A stretch of DNA of 9,323 nucleotides, taken from the NCBI GenBank assembly GCA_003233545.1, contig QILZ01000179.1, positions 1 through 9,323 on the forward strand, given 5' to 3'. Positions 1 through 6,143 of the stretch are shown here, piece after piece (position 1 is the stretch's first letter; each line of letters begins with the position of its first letter). The DNA comes from Spirochaetales bacterium. GTDB taxonomy: Bacteria; Spirochaetota; Spirochaetia; SZUA-6. Below the pieces are notes generated by a model. It saw only the letters and a list, made by a program, of their open reading frames with translations. It searched no databases and was not told the DNA's origin. Both the position numbers and the translations under genes were made by a program.

Positions 1-248
1 TCGTGGCCGGAAGGCGGCTCATAACCTGTACCGCTTACCTGTTCGTAGTTCATATATGTAGTTGGCTGATCGGCAGCCCACTTTGCAAGTGATATACCGC
101 TTATCAGATTTGTACCCCTGTATTCGGGGAAAAGATCTGACTGCTTACATGTGGATAACAGCAGCACAAAAAAAATTAAAACAGCCGAACCGGATAATAA
201 TAATTTACCGGTTTTAAATATCTGCACGGACACTGTTTTTTTTGTCAT
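1..248 (-). CDS. Partial lipoprotein, N-terminal 82 residues only
   Basis: This open frame starts at the ATG at 246-248 and runs without a stop off the left edge of the window, so only the N-terminus is present. It reads as a lipoprotein precursor: a basic n-region (MTKK with Lys12 and Lys15), a hydrophobic core at about residues 16-31, then Leu31-Ser32-Thr33-Cys34. Thr at -1 departs from the usual Gly/Ala/Ser lipobox; relaxed lipoboxes are known in spirochaetes. The mature part seen (residues 34-82) is polar, with several aromatic residues, and I recognise no domain in it. The start lies 20 nt after the galU stop. A possible Shine-Dalgarno AAGGG (262-266) lies 13 nt upstream, which is rather far. 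Co-transcription with galU is likely. Function is unknown; an envelope role is inference from export and neighbour. Confidence 0.7.
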   Translation of the reverse strand, partial: MTKKTVSVQIFKTGKLLLSGSAVLIFFVLLLSTCKQSDLFPEYRGTNLISGISLAKWAADQPTTYMNYEQVSGTGYEPPSGH

Positions 249-268
249 ACTAATAGTATAACCCTTTT

Positions 269-1153
269 TTAAAAGTTTTTCACGTTCCCTGTTTCAGAAA
301 GAATCTTCTTAAGCACCTCTTTATATTCGGGTATCGTATTTGCATACCGTATTATTGCCTCTAAGTATCCGCCCGGTTCACCGGTATCGAGCCGCATCCC
401 ATCGACCTGCTTATATACCACTTTTCCCAGTTTAGCCAGAGCACGGACAGCATAGGTATGGTAGTACTCACCGCTCGTATGTTCTTTTAACCCCTTTTCG
501 AGCCATTCAAATATCTCCGGTATATATAGAAATCTTCCGATAGATGCTTCCTTACCGGGTTCCGAACCTTTAACCGGTTTCTCCACAATATCCTTTACGT
601 GAATTCCATCGGCCTCCATGGAAATAACACCGTACCTGTTGATGTCGGGAGGGTTATGCAGGGTTGCAAGCACACAGCAGCCGGTCTCGTTATACTTTTC
701 GATTAATTGAAGCGACAACGGTTTTTCCCCGAAGTGCAGATCATCCGGATATGCCACTACAAAGGGTTCATTATTAACAAATGGTTTTGCCAGCAGAAGA
801 GCCTGCCCCGTACCTTTCATCTCTTTCTGCCTGACAAAGTAGAAATGAGCTTCGGGGGGATGAACCTTTTTAAGCTTCTGATGCGCCCCTTCCCTGTTAA
901 AAACACTTTCCAGTTCGATTTCTCTGTCTATATAATCTTCCAGGCTCTGTTTCCGCCTCGAAGTTATTACCAGAATTTCTCTTATACCGGAGTGTAAAAA
1001 CTCTTCTATAATAAAATCTATGGACGGTTTATTTATAAGCGGAAGCATCTCCTTCGGCACCGTTTTAGTAACAGGTAAAAACCGGGTTCCGTACCCGGCC
1101 GCTAAAATTACTCCCTTCAACTGCTGCTCCTTCTTCTGTTTCTTAATCATCAT
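269..1153 (-). CDS. galU: UTP-glucose-1-phosphate uridylyltransferase (UDP-glucose pyrophosphorylase)
   Basis: The enzyme joins glucose-1-phosphate and UTP into UDP-glucose plus pyrophosphate in the cytoplasm, supplying UDP-glucose for polysaccharides, glycolipids and galactose metabolism. The nucleotidyltransferase signature is clear near the N-terminus: LAAGYGTRFLPVTK (residues 17-30), then PKEMLP. Further in are YPDD (a variant of the usual LPDD), VEKP (the lysine of the sugar-phosphate site) and DTGEPGGYLEA near the C-terminus, matching the family's DxGxxxGYLxA. The length of about 294 residues is normal for bacterial GalU. Three in-frame ATGs (1165, 1153, 1150) compete and none has a Shine-Dalgarno sequence. 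I prefer 1153 because a consensus -10 (1169-1174) would start the RNA near 1162, below the 1165 ATG. The gene diverges from the MATE gene, and a lipoprotein gene follows. A paralogous sugar-nucleotide uridylyltransferase is possible but less likely. Confidence 0.92.
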   Translation of the reverse strand: MMIKKQKKEQQLKGVILAAGYGTRFLPVTKTVPKEMLPLINKPSIDFIIEEFLHSGIREILVITSRRKQSLEDYIDREIELESVFNREGAHQKLKKVHPPEAHFYFVRQKEMKGTGQALLLAKPFVNNEPFVVAYPDDLHFGEKPLSLQLIEKYNETGCCVLATLHNPPDINRYGVISMEADGIHVKDIVEKPVKGSEPGKEASIGRFLYIPEIFEWLEKGLKEHTSGEYYHTYAVRALAKLGKVVYKQVDGMRLDTGEPGGYLEAIIRYANTIPEYKEVLKKILSETGNVKNF

Positions 1154-1168
1154 AACATATAACATAAT

Positions 1169-1174
1169 ATTATA
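1169..1174 (-). promoter_or_regulatory. Possible -10 element for galU
   Basis: A perfect TATAAT on the minus strand lies in the AT-rich divergent gap. A start about 7 nt downstream (near 1162) would give only a short leader before the ATG at 1153. I see no good -35 at 16-18 nt. In sequence this AT-rich, a chance match is quite possible. Confidence 0.3.
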
Positions 1175-1213
1175 TTTTCAATTATCGAATAAATTTATTA
1201 CATTCTAAACCTG

Positions 1214-1219
1214 TATAAT
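1214..1219 (+). promoter_or_regulatory. Possible -10 element for the MATE gene
   Basis: A perfect TATAAT lies 44 nt before the ATG at 1264, with TG directly in front of it, one base off an extended -10. No convincing -35 is seen at 16-18 nt. It would give a leader of roughly 38 nt containing AAAGG (1247-1251), 12 nt before the start codon. A short dyad AAAGG-T-CCTTT (1247-1257) covers that ribosome site, so weak occlusion is conceivable. Confidence 0.35.
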
Positions 1220-1263
1220 AATGATTTTATAACCCATTAAACAATCAAAGGTCCTTTTACACT

Positions 1264-2655
1264 ATGAAAAACAGATTAGCTATAAAAAAATCACAGGGAA
1301 TAAAAATCACCCCAAAAGAAATTTTAGAAGGAAGTATACTTAAAACGCTCTTTCGCCTTGCAGTTCCCACTATGATCGCATTTACATTCCAGACTGCTTT
1401 TAACTTTATAGACAGGCTCTTTATATCGAGGCTGGGAGAACTGCAGTTCGGCGCCGTCGGTATGTCCTTTATCGTTCAGAGCATCTTAATAGCGATTGCC
1501 GCAGGAGCAGGCGCCGGAAGCAGTTCGATAATCTCAAGATTCATCGGTGCGGAGAAATACGGGGAAGCAAATAACGCAGCGGAACATTCTCTGTTGATTG
1601 TTATTATAACCGCAGTGATTTTTACCATCGGAGGACCGCTTTTATCCAGGCCTCTGTTTTTACTGCTCGGTGCAACGAATAAAATGCTCCCCTACATTTT
1701 ACAGTATGTAAACATTATTCTGCTCGGATCATTTTTTGCTTTTTTTGTAATGATAGGAAACGGTATATTACGCGGCGAAGGCAACATGATAAAACCAATG
1801 CAGGTAATGATTGCCGGGACACTGACAAATATAGTACTGGATCCCTTATTAATCTTCGGTATCGGCCCTTTCCCCGAAATGGGAATCCGGGGAGCCGCTC
1901 TTGCTACTGTTATTGCAAGGGCAGTGAGCTGTCTGCTGCTTGCAAGATCACTTTTCGGCGATAAAAACATCATCAAATTTAACTTAAAAATATTTAAATA
2001 CAGCAGCAGATTTATTAAAGGTATATTCGAAGTAGGCGGACCGTCGATTATTTCCCAGCTTGCGCAGTCGCTTGGTCTTAGCCTTCTGTTTATACTTTTG
2101 CGCCCCTACGGTGATTATGCAAAGGCGGCGTTTACAATGGGGTTTACATATCAGCAGGTTGCGTTTTTACCGATAATCGGAATTGCCATGAGCGTACTCA
2201 CCATGACAGGCCAGAATTACGGAGCTAAAAACTACACAAGGCTCAGACAGATATTAAACCGCGCCTCACTGGCAGTCGTTCTTATAATGCTTGTTTTTAC
2301 AGTTACATTTATACTCGGTAATAAACCCCTTATAAGAGTTTTTTCCGTTAATCCGGAAGTAATGAAAACCGGGCGGGAACTTTTAATAATTTTCAGCATC
2401 GGCTTCCCCTTTATTGCGCTCAGAATGGTAGAAGTAAACATTTTTCAGGGCATGGGAATGGGTTTTAAATCGCTTATACTTAATCTTTCGCAGATGCTGC
2501 TTTTAACCATACCTCTTGCCCTGATCATATCATTTTTTATCGGAATAAACGGCATCTGGACCGGAATGGTAATTGGAAATTTCATCACTGCCGTAATCGG
2601 ATTTTTCTGGGCAGGCAGCGTTACGAAAAAAACCGGACAGATAAGCATACGGTAA
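1264..2655 (+). CDS. MATE-family multidrug/toxin efflux transporter
   Basis: This is an inner-membrane secondary transporter that would export cationic drugs or other organic molecules in exchange for Na+ or H+. The 463 residues are the usual MATE size and form two homologous six-helix halves. Family marks: an amphipathic N-terminal stretch ending ILEGSILKTL before helix 1 with Pro35; NFIDRLFISRLG (residues 47-58), with Asp50 where MATE proteins have the conserved D of NxxDxxFxGRLG; NGILRGEGNM after helix 4-5; and DPLLIFGIGPFPEMGIRGAALAT in the middle of the first half. The second half begins around IFEVGGPSIISQL and repeats the pattern. The basic N-terminus and lack of cleavable signal suit a polytopic protein. 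The only ribosome site is AAAGG at 12 nt. Substrate cannot be read from sequence; DinF/MepA-like is a guess. The ferredoxin/ASKHA gene follows after 64 nt. Confidence 0.93.
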   Translation: MKNRLAIKKSQGIKITPKEILEGSILKTLFRLAVPTMIAFTFQTAFNFIDRLFISRLGELQFGAVGMSFIVQSILIAIAAGAGAGSSSIISRFIGAEKYGEANNAAEHSLLIVIITAVIFTIGGPLLSRPLFLLLGATNKMLPYILQYVNIILLGSFFAFFVMIGNGILRGEGNMIKPMQVMIAGTLTNIVLDPLLIFGIGPFPEMGIRGAALATVIARAVSCLLLARSLFGDKNIIKFNLKIFKYSSRFIKGIFEVGGPSIISQLAQSLGLSLLFILLRPYGDYAKAAFTMGFTYQQVAFLPIIGIAMSVLTMTGQNYGAKNYTRLRQILNRASLAVVLIMLVFTVTFILGNKPLIRVFSVNPEVMKTGRELLIIFSIGFPFIALRMVEVNIFQGMGMGFKSLILNLSQMLLLTIPLALIISFFIGINGIWTGMVIGNFITAVIGFFWAGSVTKKTGQISIR

Positions 2656-2694
2656 AAAGATTCTGTATTTAATAATAAATATTGCCTAATCTTT
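2656..2694. repeat. Nested AT-rich inverted repeat between the MATE and ferredoxin/ASKHA genes
   Basis: The outer arms AAAGATT (2656-2662) and AATCTTT (2688-2694) match perfectly. Inside them, TATTTA (2666-2671) and TAAATA (2676-2681) form a second stem with a 4-nt loop. It begins immediately after the MATE stop codon and is not followed by a T-run, so it is a poor intrinsic terminator. The putative -35 of the next gene (2682-2687) lies between the two right arms, so it could be an operator or an RNA 3'-end structure. Confidence 0.4.
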
Positions 2695-2710
2695 CCATAT
2701 ACCCTATTAT
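2682..2710 (+). promoter_or_regulatory. Probable promoter of the ferredoxin/ASKHA gene, placed for a leaderless mRNA
   Basis: TTGCCT (2682-2687, four of six bases to consensus) and TATTAT (2705-2710, five of six) are separated by exactly 17 nt. Only nine bases lie between the -10 and the ATG at 2720, so the transcript would begin about 2-3 nt before the start codon. No Shine-Dalgarno sequence precedes this ATG, which agrees with leaderless translation. This rests on pattern matching only. Confidence 0.5.
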
Positions 2711-2719
2711 CGATAAACC

Positions 2720-4534
2720 ATGACAAGAGTAAATATTCAGCCCGGAAACCTTGTATTTCATGCGGAGAAAGACACCCTCTTAAGAGATTTTCTTATCAGG
2801 GAGGGCATCCTTATAGACTTCCCGTGCGGCGGCAGGGGTCTTTGCAAGCAGTGTAAAGTAAAAATTGATCCCCCTCCCGAATCCGGCAGGGAAGGGAGAA
2901 AAAAACTTGCAGAAGAAGAGTTAAAAAACGGTATCCGCCTGGCCTGCCAGGCAGTCATAGAAGGTGATTGTACCGTAACGATTCCCGAATCCGGAAGGGC
3001 AGATATAACCTGGAAAGGAGCTGCAAAAACCAAAACAGAGCCGTTAATACCGGGAGAGGCGTTAATTGAAAAAATACACGTGAAACTGCCGGAACCTTCG
3101 CTTAAGGATCAACGTTCCGACTGGACAAGGATAAAAGAAGAACTTGGTAAACGCAGTATCTCCATAGGAAAGCCGGCAGTACTCCCCATGGAGGATTTCT
3201 CGTCCGCTTTAAGAAGATATAACTGGGATGTGGATATTATACTGGACGATAAAACATTTATCGGTGTAGCAGCAAAAGGCCGGGACCCCCTTTACGGCTT
3301 TGCAGTCGATCTTGGCACGACAACCGTGGATATTTCCCTGCACCATCTGGAAACAGGAGGCAGAATAACACGAAAAACCCTTCTTAACCACCAGGTCGCT
3401 TTCGGGGCCGATGTGATATCAAGAGCACAGCAATTCGGAACCGACAGGGAAAAAGTCAGAAATGCAGCACTTGAGACAATAAACCAGGGAGCTCAGGCTA
3501 TACTTAAAGAAACGGGCATACCGGCAGAAAAAATATACAGAACCGTTATAGTCGGGAACCCGATAATGCTTCATATTCTTATCAATTTAGATCCGTACCA
3601 GCTTACCGAGGCACCGTACATACCGGTTATCTCGGATTCATTAAGACTACCGCCTAACTGTTTCGGATGGGATTTCCAGAAACAGGGATGGGTGGAAACA
3701 CTTCCCGTTATATCAGCATTTGTAGGGGCGGACACGGTAGGAATGATTATCGCCATGAACATAGACCGGGAAAAAATAACATCGCTCTCCATAGATATAG
3801 GCACAAACGGAGAAATTGTTCTATCCGATAAAGGGAACATTGTAACAACATCGACCGCTGCAGGCCCTGCCTTCGAAGGTGCTCAAATAGCATGCGGAAT
3901 GCGTGCGGTAAGCGGTGCGGTTTATTCTGTTTCGATGGATACGGAAGAAAACACGAACCGGCAGATTATTTACAGAACTATCGGCAACAGTAAGCCCTCA
4001 GGTATATGCGGAACAGGATTAATCTCTGCCGTTGCAGCGCTGCTGGATGCCGGCCTGATAGACAACACAGGAAGGCTGCTGCCCCCCGAAGAAGTTACTG
4101 ATCAGGAATTTAAGAACAGGATATTCAAAACGGACGGCAAACAGGCATTTGCTGTCACGGAAGATAAAACAGTCTATATCACACAGAAAGATATCAGGGA
4201 ACTGCAGCTTGCTAAGGGAGCGATTCGTACCGGTGTGGAGAGCCTGCTGGACGAGGCGGGAATTACAATCGATAAACTCGATCTTATCAGGCTTGCAGGT
4301 AATTTCGGCGCCGGGATAGATGTGGAAGCCGCTATCAGGATCGGCCTTATACCGCCGGTGGATAAGTCAAAAGTAGATGCAGTCGGTAATGCCGCACTGC
4401 GCGGTGCCGTCATGGTTCTGGTTTCGAAAACAGCACGGGACCGTGCCGGAATAATCGCAGAGAAGGCTACTTTCTTAGAACTTGCAGGCAACCCTTCGTT
4501 TCAGATGAGGTTTGCGGAATCGATGTTTTTTTAA
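2720..4534 (+). CDS. [2Fe-2S] ferredoxin-ASKHA (DUF4445) protein, RACo-like reductive activator of corrinoid proteins
   Basis: By family, such proteins use ATP to drive reduction of inactive cob(II)alamin in a corrinoid protein back to cob(I)alamin, passing the electron through their own iron-sulfur cluster. Residues 1-92 are a plant-type ferredoxin domain with Cys36, Cys42, Cys45 and Cys76 in CGGRGLCKQCK and LACQ. A linker (about 100-190) leads into the ASKHA part: phosphate-1 loop DLGTTT (197-202), DIGTNGE (359-365), GPAFEGA (382-388) followed by the family's CGMRAVSGAV, ICGTG (429-433) and LAGNFG (525-530). The 604 residues match the usual full length and all four cluster cysteines are present. 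No methyltransferase or corrinoid protein lies nearby, so the partner is unknown. The start is the only sensible ATG ahead of the first ferredoxin strand and lacks a Shine-Dalgarno sequence. The exact partner, and whether it is methylamine, methoxy-aromatic or acetogenesis type, is undecided. Confidence 0.88.
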   Translation: MTRVNIQPGNLVFHAEKDTLLRDFLIREGILIDFPCGGRGLCKQCKVKIDPPPESGREGRKKLAEEELKNGIRLACQAVIEGDCTVTIPESGRADITWKGAAKTKTEPLIPGEALIEKIHVKLPEPSLKDQRSDWTRIKEELGKRSISIGKPAVLPMEDFSSALRRYNWDVDIILDDKTFIGVAAKGRDPLYGFAVDLGTTTVDISLHHLETGGRITRKTLLNHQVAFGADVISRAQQFGTDREKVRNAALETINQGAQAILKETGIPAEKIYRTVIVGNPIMLHILINLDPYQLTEAPYIPVISDSLRLPPNCFGWDFQKQGWVETLPVISAFVGADTVGMIIAMNIDREKITSLSIDIGTNGEIVLSDKGNIVTTSTAAGPAFEGAQIACGMRAVSGAVYSVSMDTEENTNRQIIYRTIGNSKPSGICGTGLISAVAALLDAGLIDNTGRLLPPEEVTDQEFKNRIFKTDGKQAFAVTEDKTVYITQKDIRELQLAKGAIRTGVESLLDEAGITIDKLDLIRLAGNFGAGIDVEAAIRIGLIPPVDKSKVDAVGNAALRGAVMVLVSKTARDRAGIIAEKATFLELAGNPSFQMRFAESMFF

Positions 4535-4573
4535 GTTCTTATCGGGCGGCCTCCAGCCGGAATAAACAGGAAC
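4535..4573. terminator. Weak imperfect dyad between convergent genes
   Basis: GTTC (4535-4538) pairs with GAAC (4570-4573), TTAT with ATAA, and CGGC with GCCG around a CTCCA loop, with unpaired bases between. It fills the 48-nt gap between two converging genes, where a two-way terminator would be expected. Neither strand shows a proper T-run after it, so the terminator call is tentative. Confidence 0.25.
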
Positions 4574-4582
4574 ATACCGGTA

Positions 4583-5329
4583 TCAGCGTTTTTTTATAAA
4601 CAGCCCCTGCCTGGTCTGAAATCTGAATATCCGGCCGTTATACCTTGCACTTTTCTCCTGCAGTGTTTTAAAAATAAAATCCGCATATTCGGCTATAAGA
4701 GCTTTAGCGGAGGAAAACCCGTTAATCCGAACATCAGCACCGGAGACTGTTTTTATAAAAGATTCAAATCCATTTAATATTAATGCTTCGAGAGGCGTAA
4801 AATCGGATACATTAACCTCCGAATATTGAACAAGAGCAATACCGCTTCCCATCTCCTTTTCCTTCCCTCCGGTACGATAACGGGTAAGTTCCTTTATCAG
4901 GAAAAGATTTCCCTTTACCCATGTATCCAGAACGTATTCTATATCCGCAAACTGTATATCACAGAACCTTCGCCGTCCGGCCCCTGCAGTACGTACTGTG
5001 TCTTCCGGGGAAACACCTGATGCGGATATTTTACCGGTTTCTTTCCCGCTGCCGCGGTATAAACCGGCATACGGAGTCTGTAGAATAACAGCGTCATCGA
5101 TACGCTTAAAGTGATTCAGACCGGCCAGTATCACATTCCGGGCTGAAATCGGAGATCTTCGGGACCATTTAACCTGAAGGTACCTTTCACTGTCCATCGA
5201 AGAAAATGATTCGATTTTTTCATCCGAGCCCGCTGCAGCAATCAGCCGGATACCGGACGCAATATATTTTCTTGCTATTTCATAACCTAAAGGGGTATCG
5301 GCATCTGTAATAAGAACAACCTTTTCCAT
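4583..5329 (-). CDS. Degenerate SDR-fold protein, probably non-catalytic
   Basis: The 248 residues keep the short-chain dehydrogenase (Rossmann) outline but not its active site. The N-terminal strand and turn read VVLITDADTPLGYEIA (residues 4-18), where a working SDR has TGxxxGxG: the first two glycines are replaced and only Gly15 remains. The region equivalent to NNAG reads QTPYAG. In DTWVKGNLFLIKEL (135-148) Trp137 sits where the structural Asn belongs. Aligning NGFESFIKTVSGADVRING with the usual helix after YxxxK puts Glu181 and Leu185 at the Tyr and Lys positions. A low-complexity basic loop lies at about 90-127. I chose the ATG at 5329 over a GTG at 5359 because it puts the first strand at the usual place and follows a good promoter. 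It is last in the minus-strand cluster. A regulatory or scaffolding role is inference. Confidence 0.7.
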   Translation of the reverse strand: MEKVVLITDADTPLGYEIARKYIASGIRLIAAAGSDEKIESFSSMDSERYLQVKWSRRSPISARNVILAGLNHFKRIDDAVILQTPYAGLYRGSGKETGKISASGVSPEDTVRTAGAGRRRFCDIQFADIEYVLDTWVKGNLFLIKELTRYRTGGKEKEMGSGIALVQYSEVNVSDFTPLEALILNGFESFIKTVSGADVRINGFSSAKALIAEYADFIFKTLQEKSARYNGRIFRFQTRQGLFIKKR

Positions 5330-5337
5330 GCGTGTGT

Positions 5338-5366
5338 ATCTTATATTTATTAAAGTCACAGGTCAA
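5338..5366 (-). promoter_or_regulatory. Probable promoter of the SDR-fold gene, placed for a leaderless mRNA
   Basis: On the minus strand TTGACC (5361-5366, five of six to consensus) and TAAGAT (5338-5343, four of six) are 17 nt apart. Eight bases separate the -10 from the ATG at 5329, so RNA would begin about one or two bases before the start codon. No Shine-Dalgarno sequence is present. The gene may also be reached by read-through from upstream. Confidence 0.45.
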
Positions 5367-5383
5367 GTTTCAGACTCACCGGA

Positions 5384-6088
5384 TCAGACTTTCTGTTCCA
5401 CAGCAAACTGCCTGTCCCTGATCCAGTTAAAAACCGGCTTAAGATTTTTTTCCACCGAACCATATCCGGAAATCATAAAAGTAAATATTCTTTCTTCTTC
5501 CGGCACAACTGCTATGTGTTTTACGGTACCGGGCGTTTCCATCCGGGCTGCAAGTGCCAAAAGCTTTTTTTTAATGGCTTCATCCTCATAGTAGAGAATA
5601 TAATCATTCCCGTCCCAGTTAAAAGATTCCTTATGCAGCTTTTCCGCATTCATAATTTTAGGGCTCCGAAACTTAGAGTACTTCCTCTCTATAATATGGC
5701 CCTCTTTTAAAATCCATCCGGCCTTCTTCCGCGGCGTAAGGAAAAAGATTATAAAAAGTCTGTCGAATCTCTGTATAATCAAAGAGAACGGCAGATAAAG
5801 CCACGACTGCCTCGGCAAAAGGGTAATCGTTGCATCGACCCGTCTGTAAATATCATTGCGCCTCGGTATTAAATTGGCATGATAACCCGTTACACCGCCG
5901 ATATTTGTAAACTGCTGATCTTTTGGTCTTATAAGGTTAACAAGGGCATTAAAGGCCGAAAGATATATTTTTTTGTTTCTCCTTACTCCCCATGAGTAGC
6001 CGATGGTTATAATCACTGTTACCGCAATAAAGAGATAAAAAATAGGTTCATTAATGATTCCTTTATGCTGAAACAGATTATCTAACAA
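5384..6088 (-). CDS. Uncharacterised membrane-anchored protein, 234 residues
   Basis: I do not recognise a family. Residues 15-35 form a clear membrane helix, followed by a basic stop (RRNKK, 36-40), so the bulk of the protein is probably cytoplasmic. A second hydrophobic, partly amphipathic stretch spans about 96-118 (from WLYLPFSL to the FIIFF run) and could lie in or on the membrane. Between them, NIGGVTGYHANLIPRRND (62-79) and RRVDATITLLPRQ (82-94) look conserved in character and rich in Arg. The C-terminal half (about 120-234) is soluble-looking, mixed helix and strand. The start is TTG at 6088, chosen because GGGGAG lies six bases upstream and no ATG fits. The gene stands 55 nt after the ArsA-type ATPase gene and 54 nt before the SDR-fold gene, on the same strand, so a shared process is likely. 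Confidence 0.75.
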   Translation of the reverse strand: MLDNLFQHKGIINEPIFYLFIAVTVIITIGYSWGVRRNKKIYLSAFNALVNLIRPKDQQFTNIGGVTGYHANLIPRRNDIYRRVDATITLLPRQSWLYLPFSLIIQRFDRLFIIFFLTPRKKAGWILKEGHIIERKYSKFRSPKIMNAEKLHKESFNWDGNDYILYYEDEAIKKKLLALAARMETPGTVKHIAVVPEEERIFTFMISGYGSVEKNLKPVFNWIRDRQFAVEQKV

Positions 6089-6094
6089 AATATA

Positions 6095-6112
6095 CTCCCC
6101 TTTTTTATTATA
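6095..6112 (-). promoter_or_regulatory. Strong Shine-Dalgarno fixing a TTG start, with a -10-like element above it
   Basis: GGGGAG (6095-6100) sits six bases before the TTG at 6086-6088 and decides the start of the 234-residue protein. A perfect TATAAT (6107-6112) lies just upstream, but no -35 is seen at the right distance. If it is used, the leader is only about 12 nt and consists mainly of the ribosome site. Confidence 0.5.
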
Positions 6113-6143
6113 CCGAAGGACTCTCTATAATGCGCTTTATAAG

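Noticed and set aside
707..997. Plus-strand open frame of 96 codons opposite galU
   Set aside because: It is antisense to well-conserved GalU coding sequence, has no ribosome site, and its residue make-up resembles no protein family I know.
4573..4582. Palindrome ATACCGGTAT near the SDR-gene stop codon
   Set aside because: It is too short for a terminator hairpin, and CCGG-type palindromes recur by chance in this sequence.
5330..5359. GTG start at 5359 for the SDR-fold protein
   Set aside because: No ribosome site, and the ten extra residues precede the normal first strand; the region is better explained as promoter.
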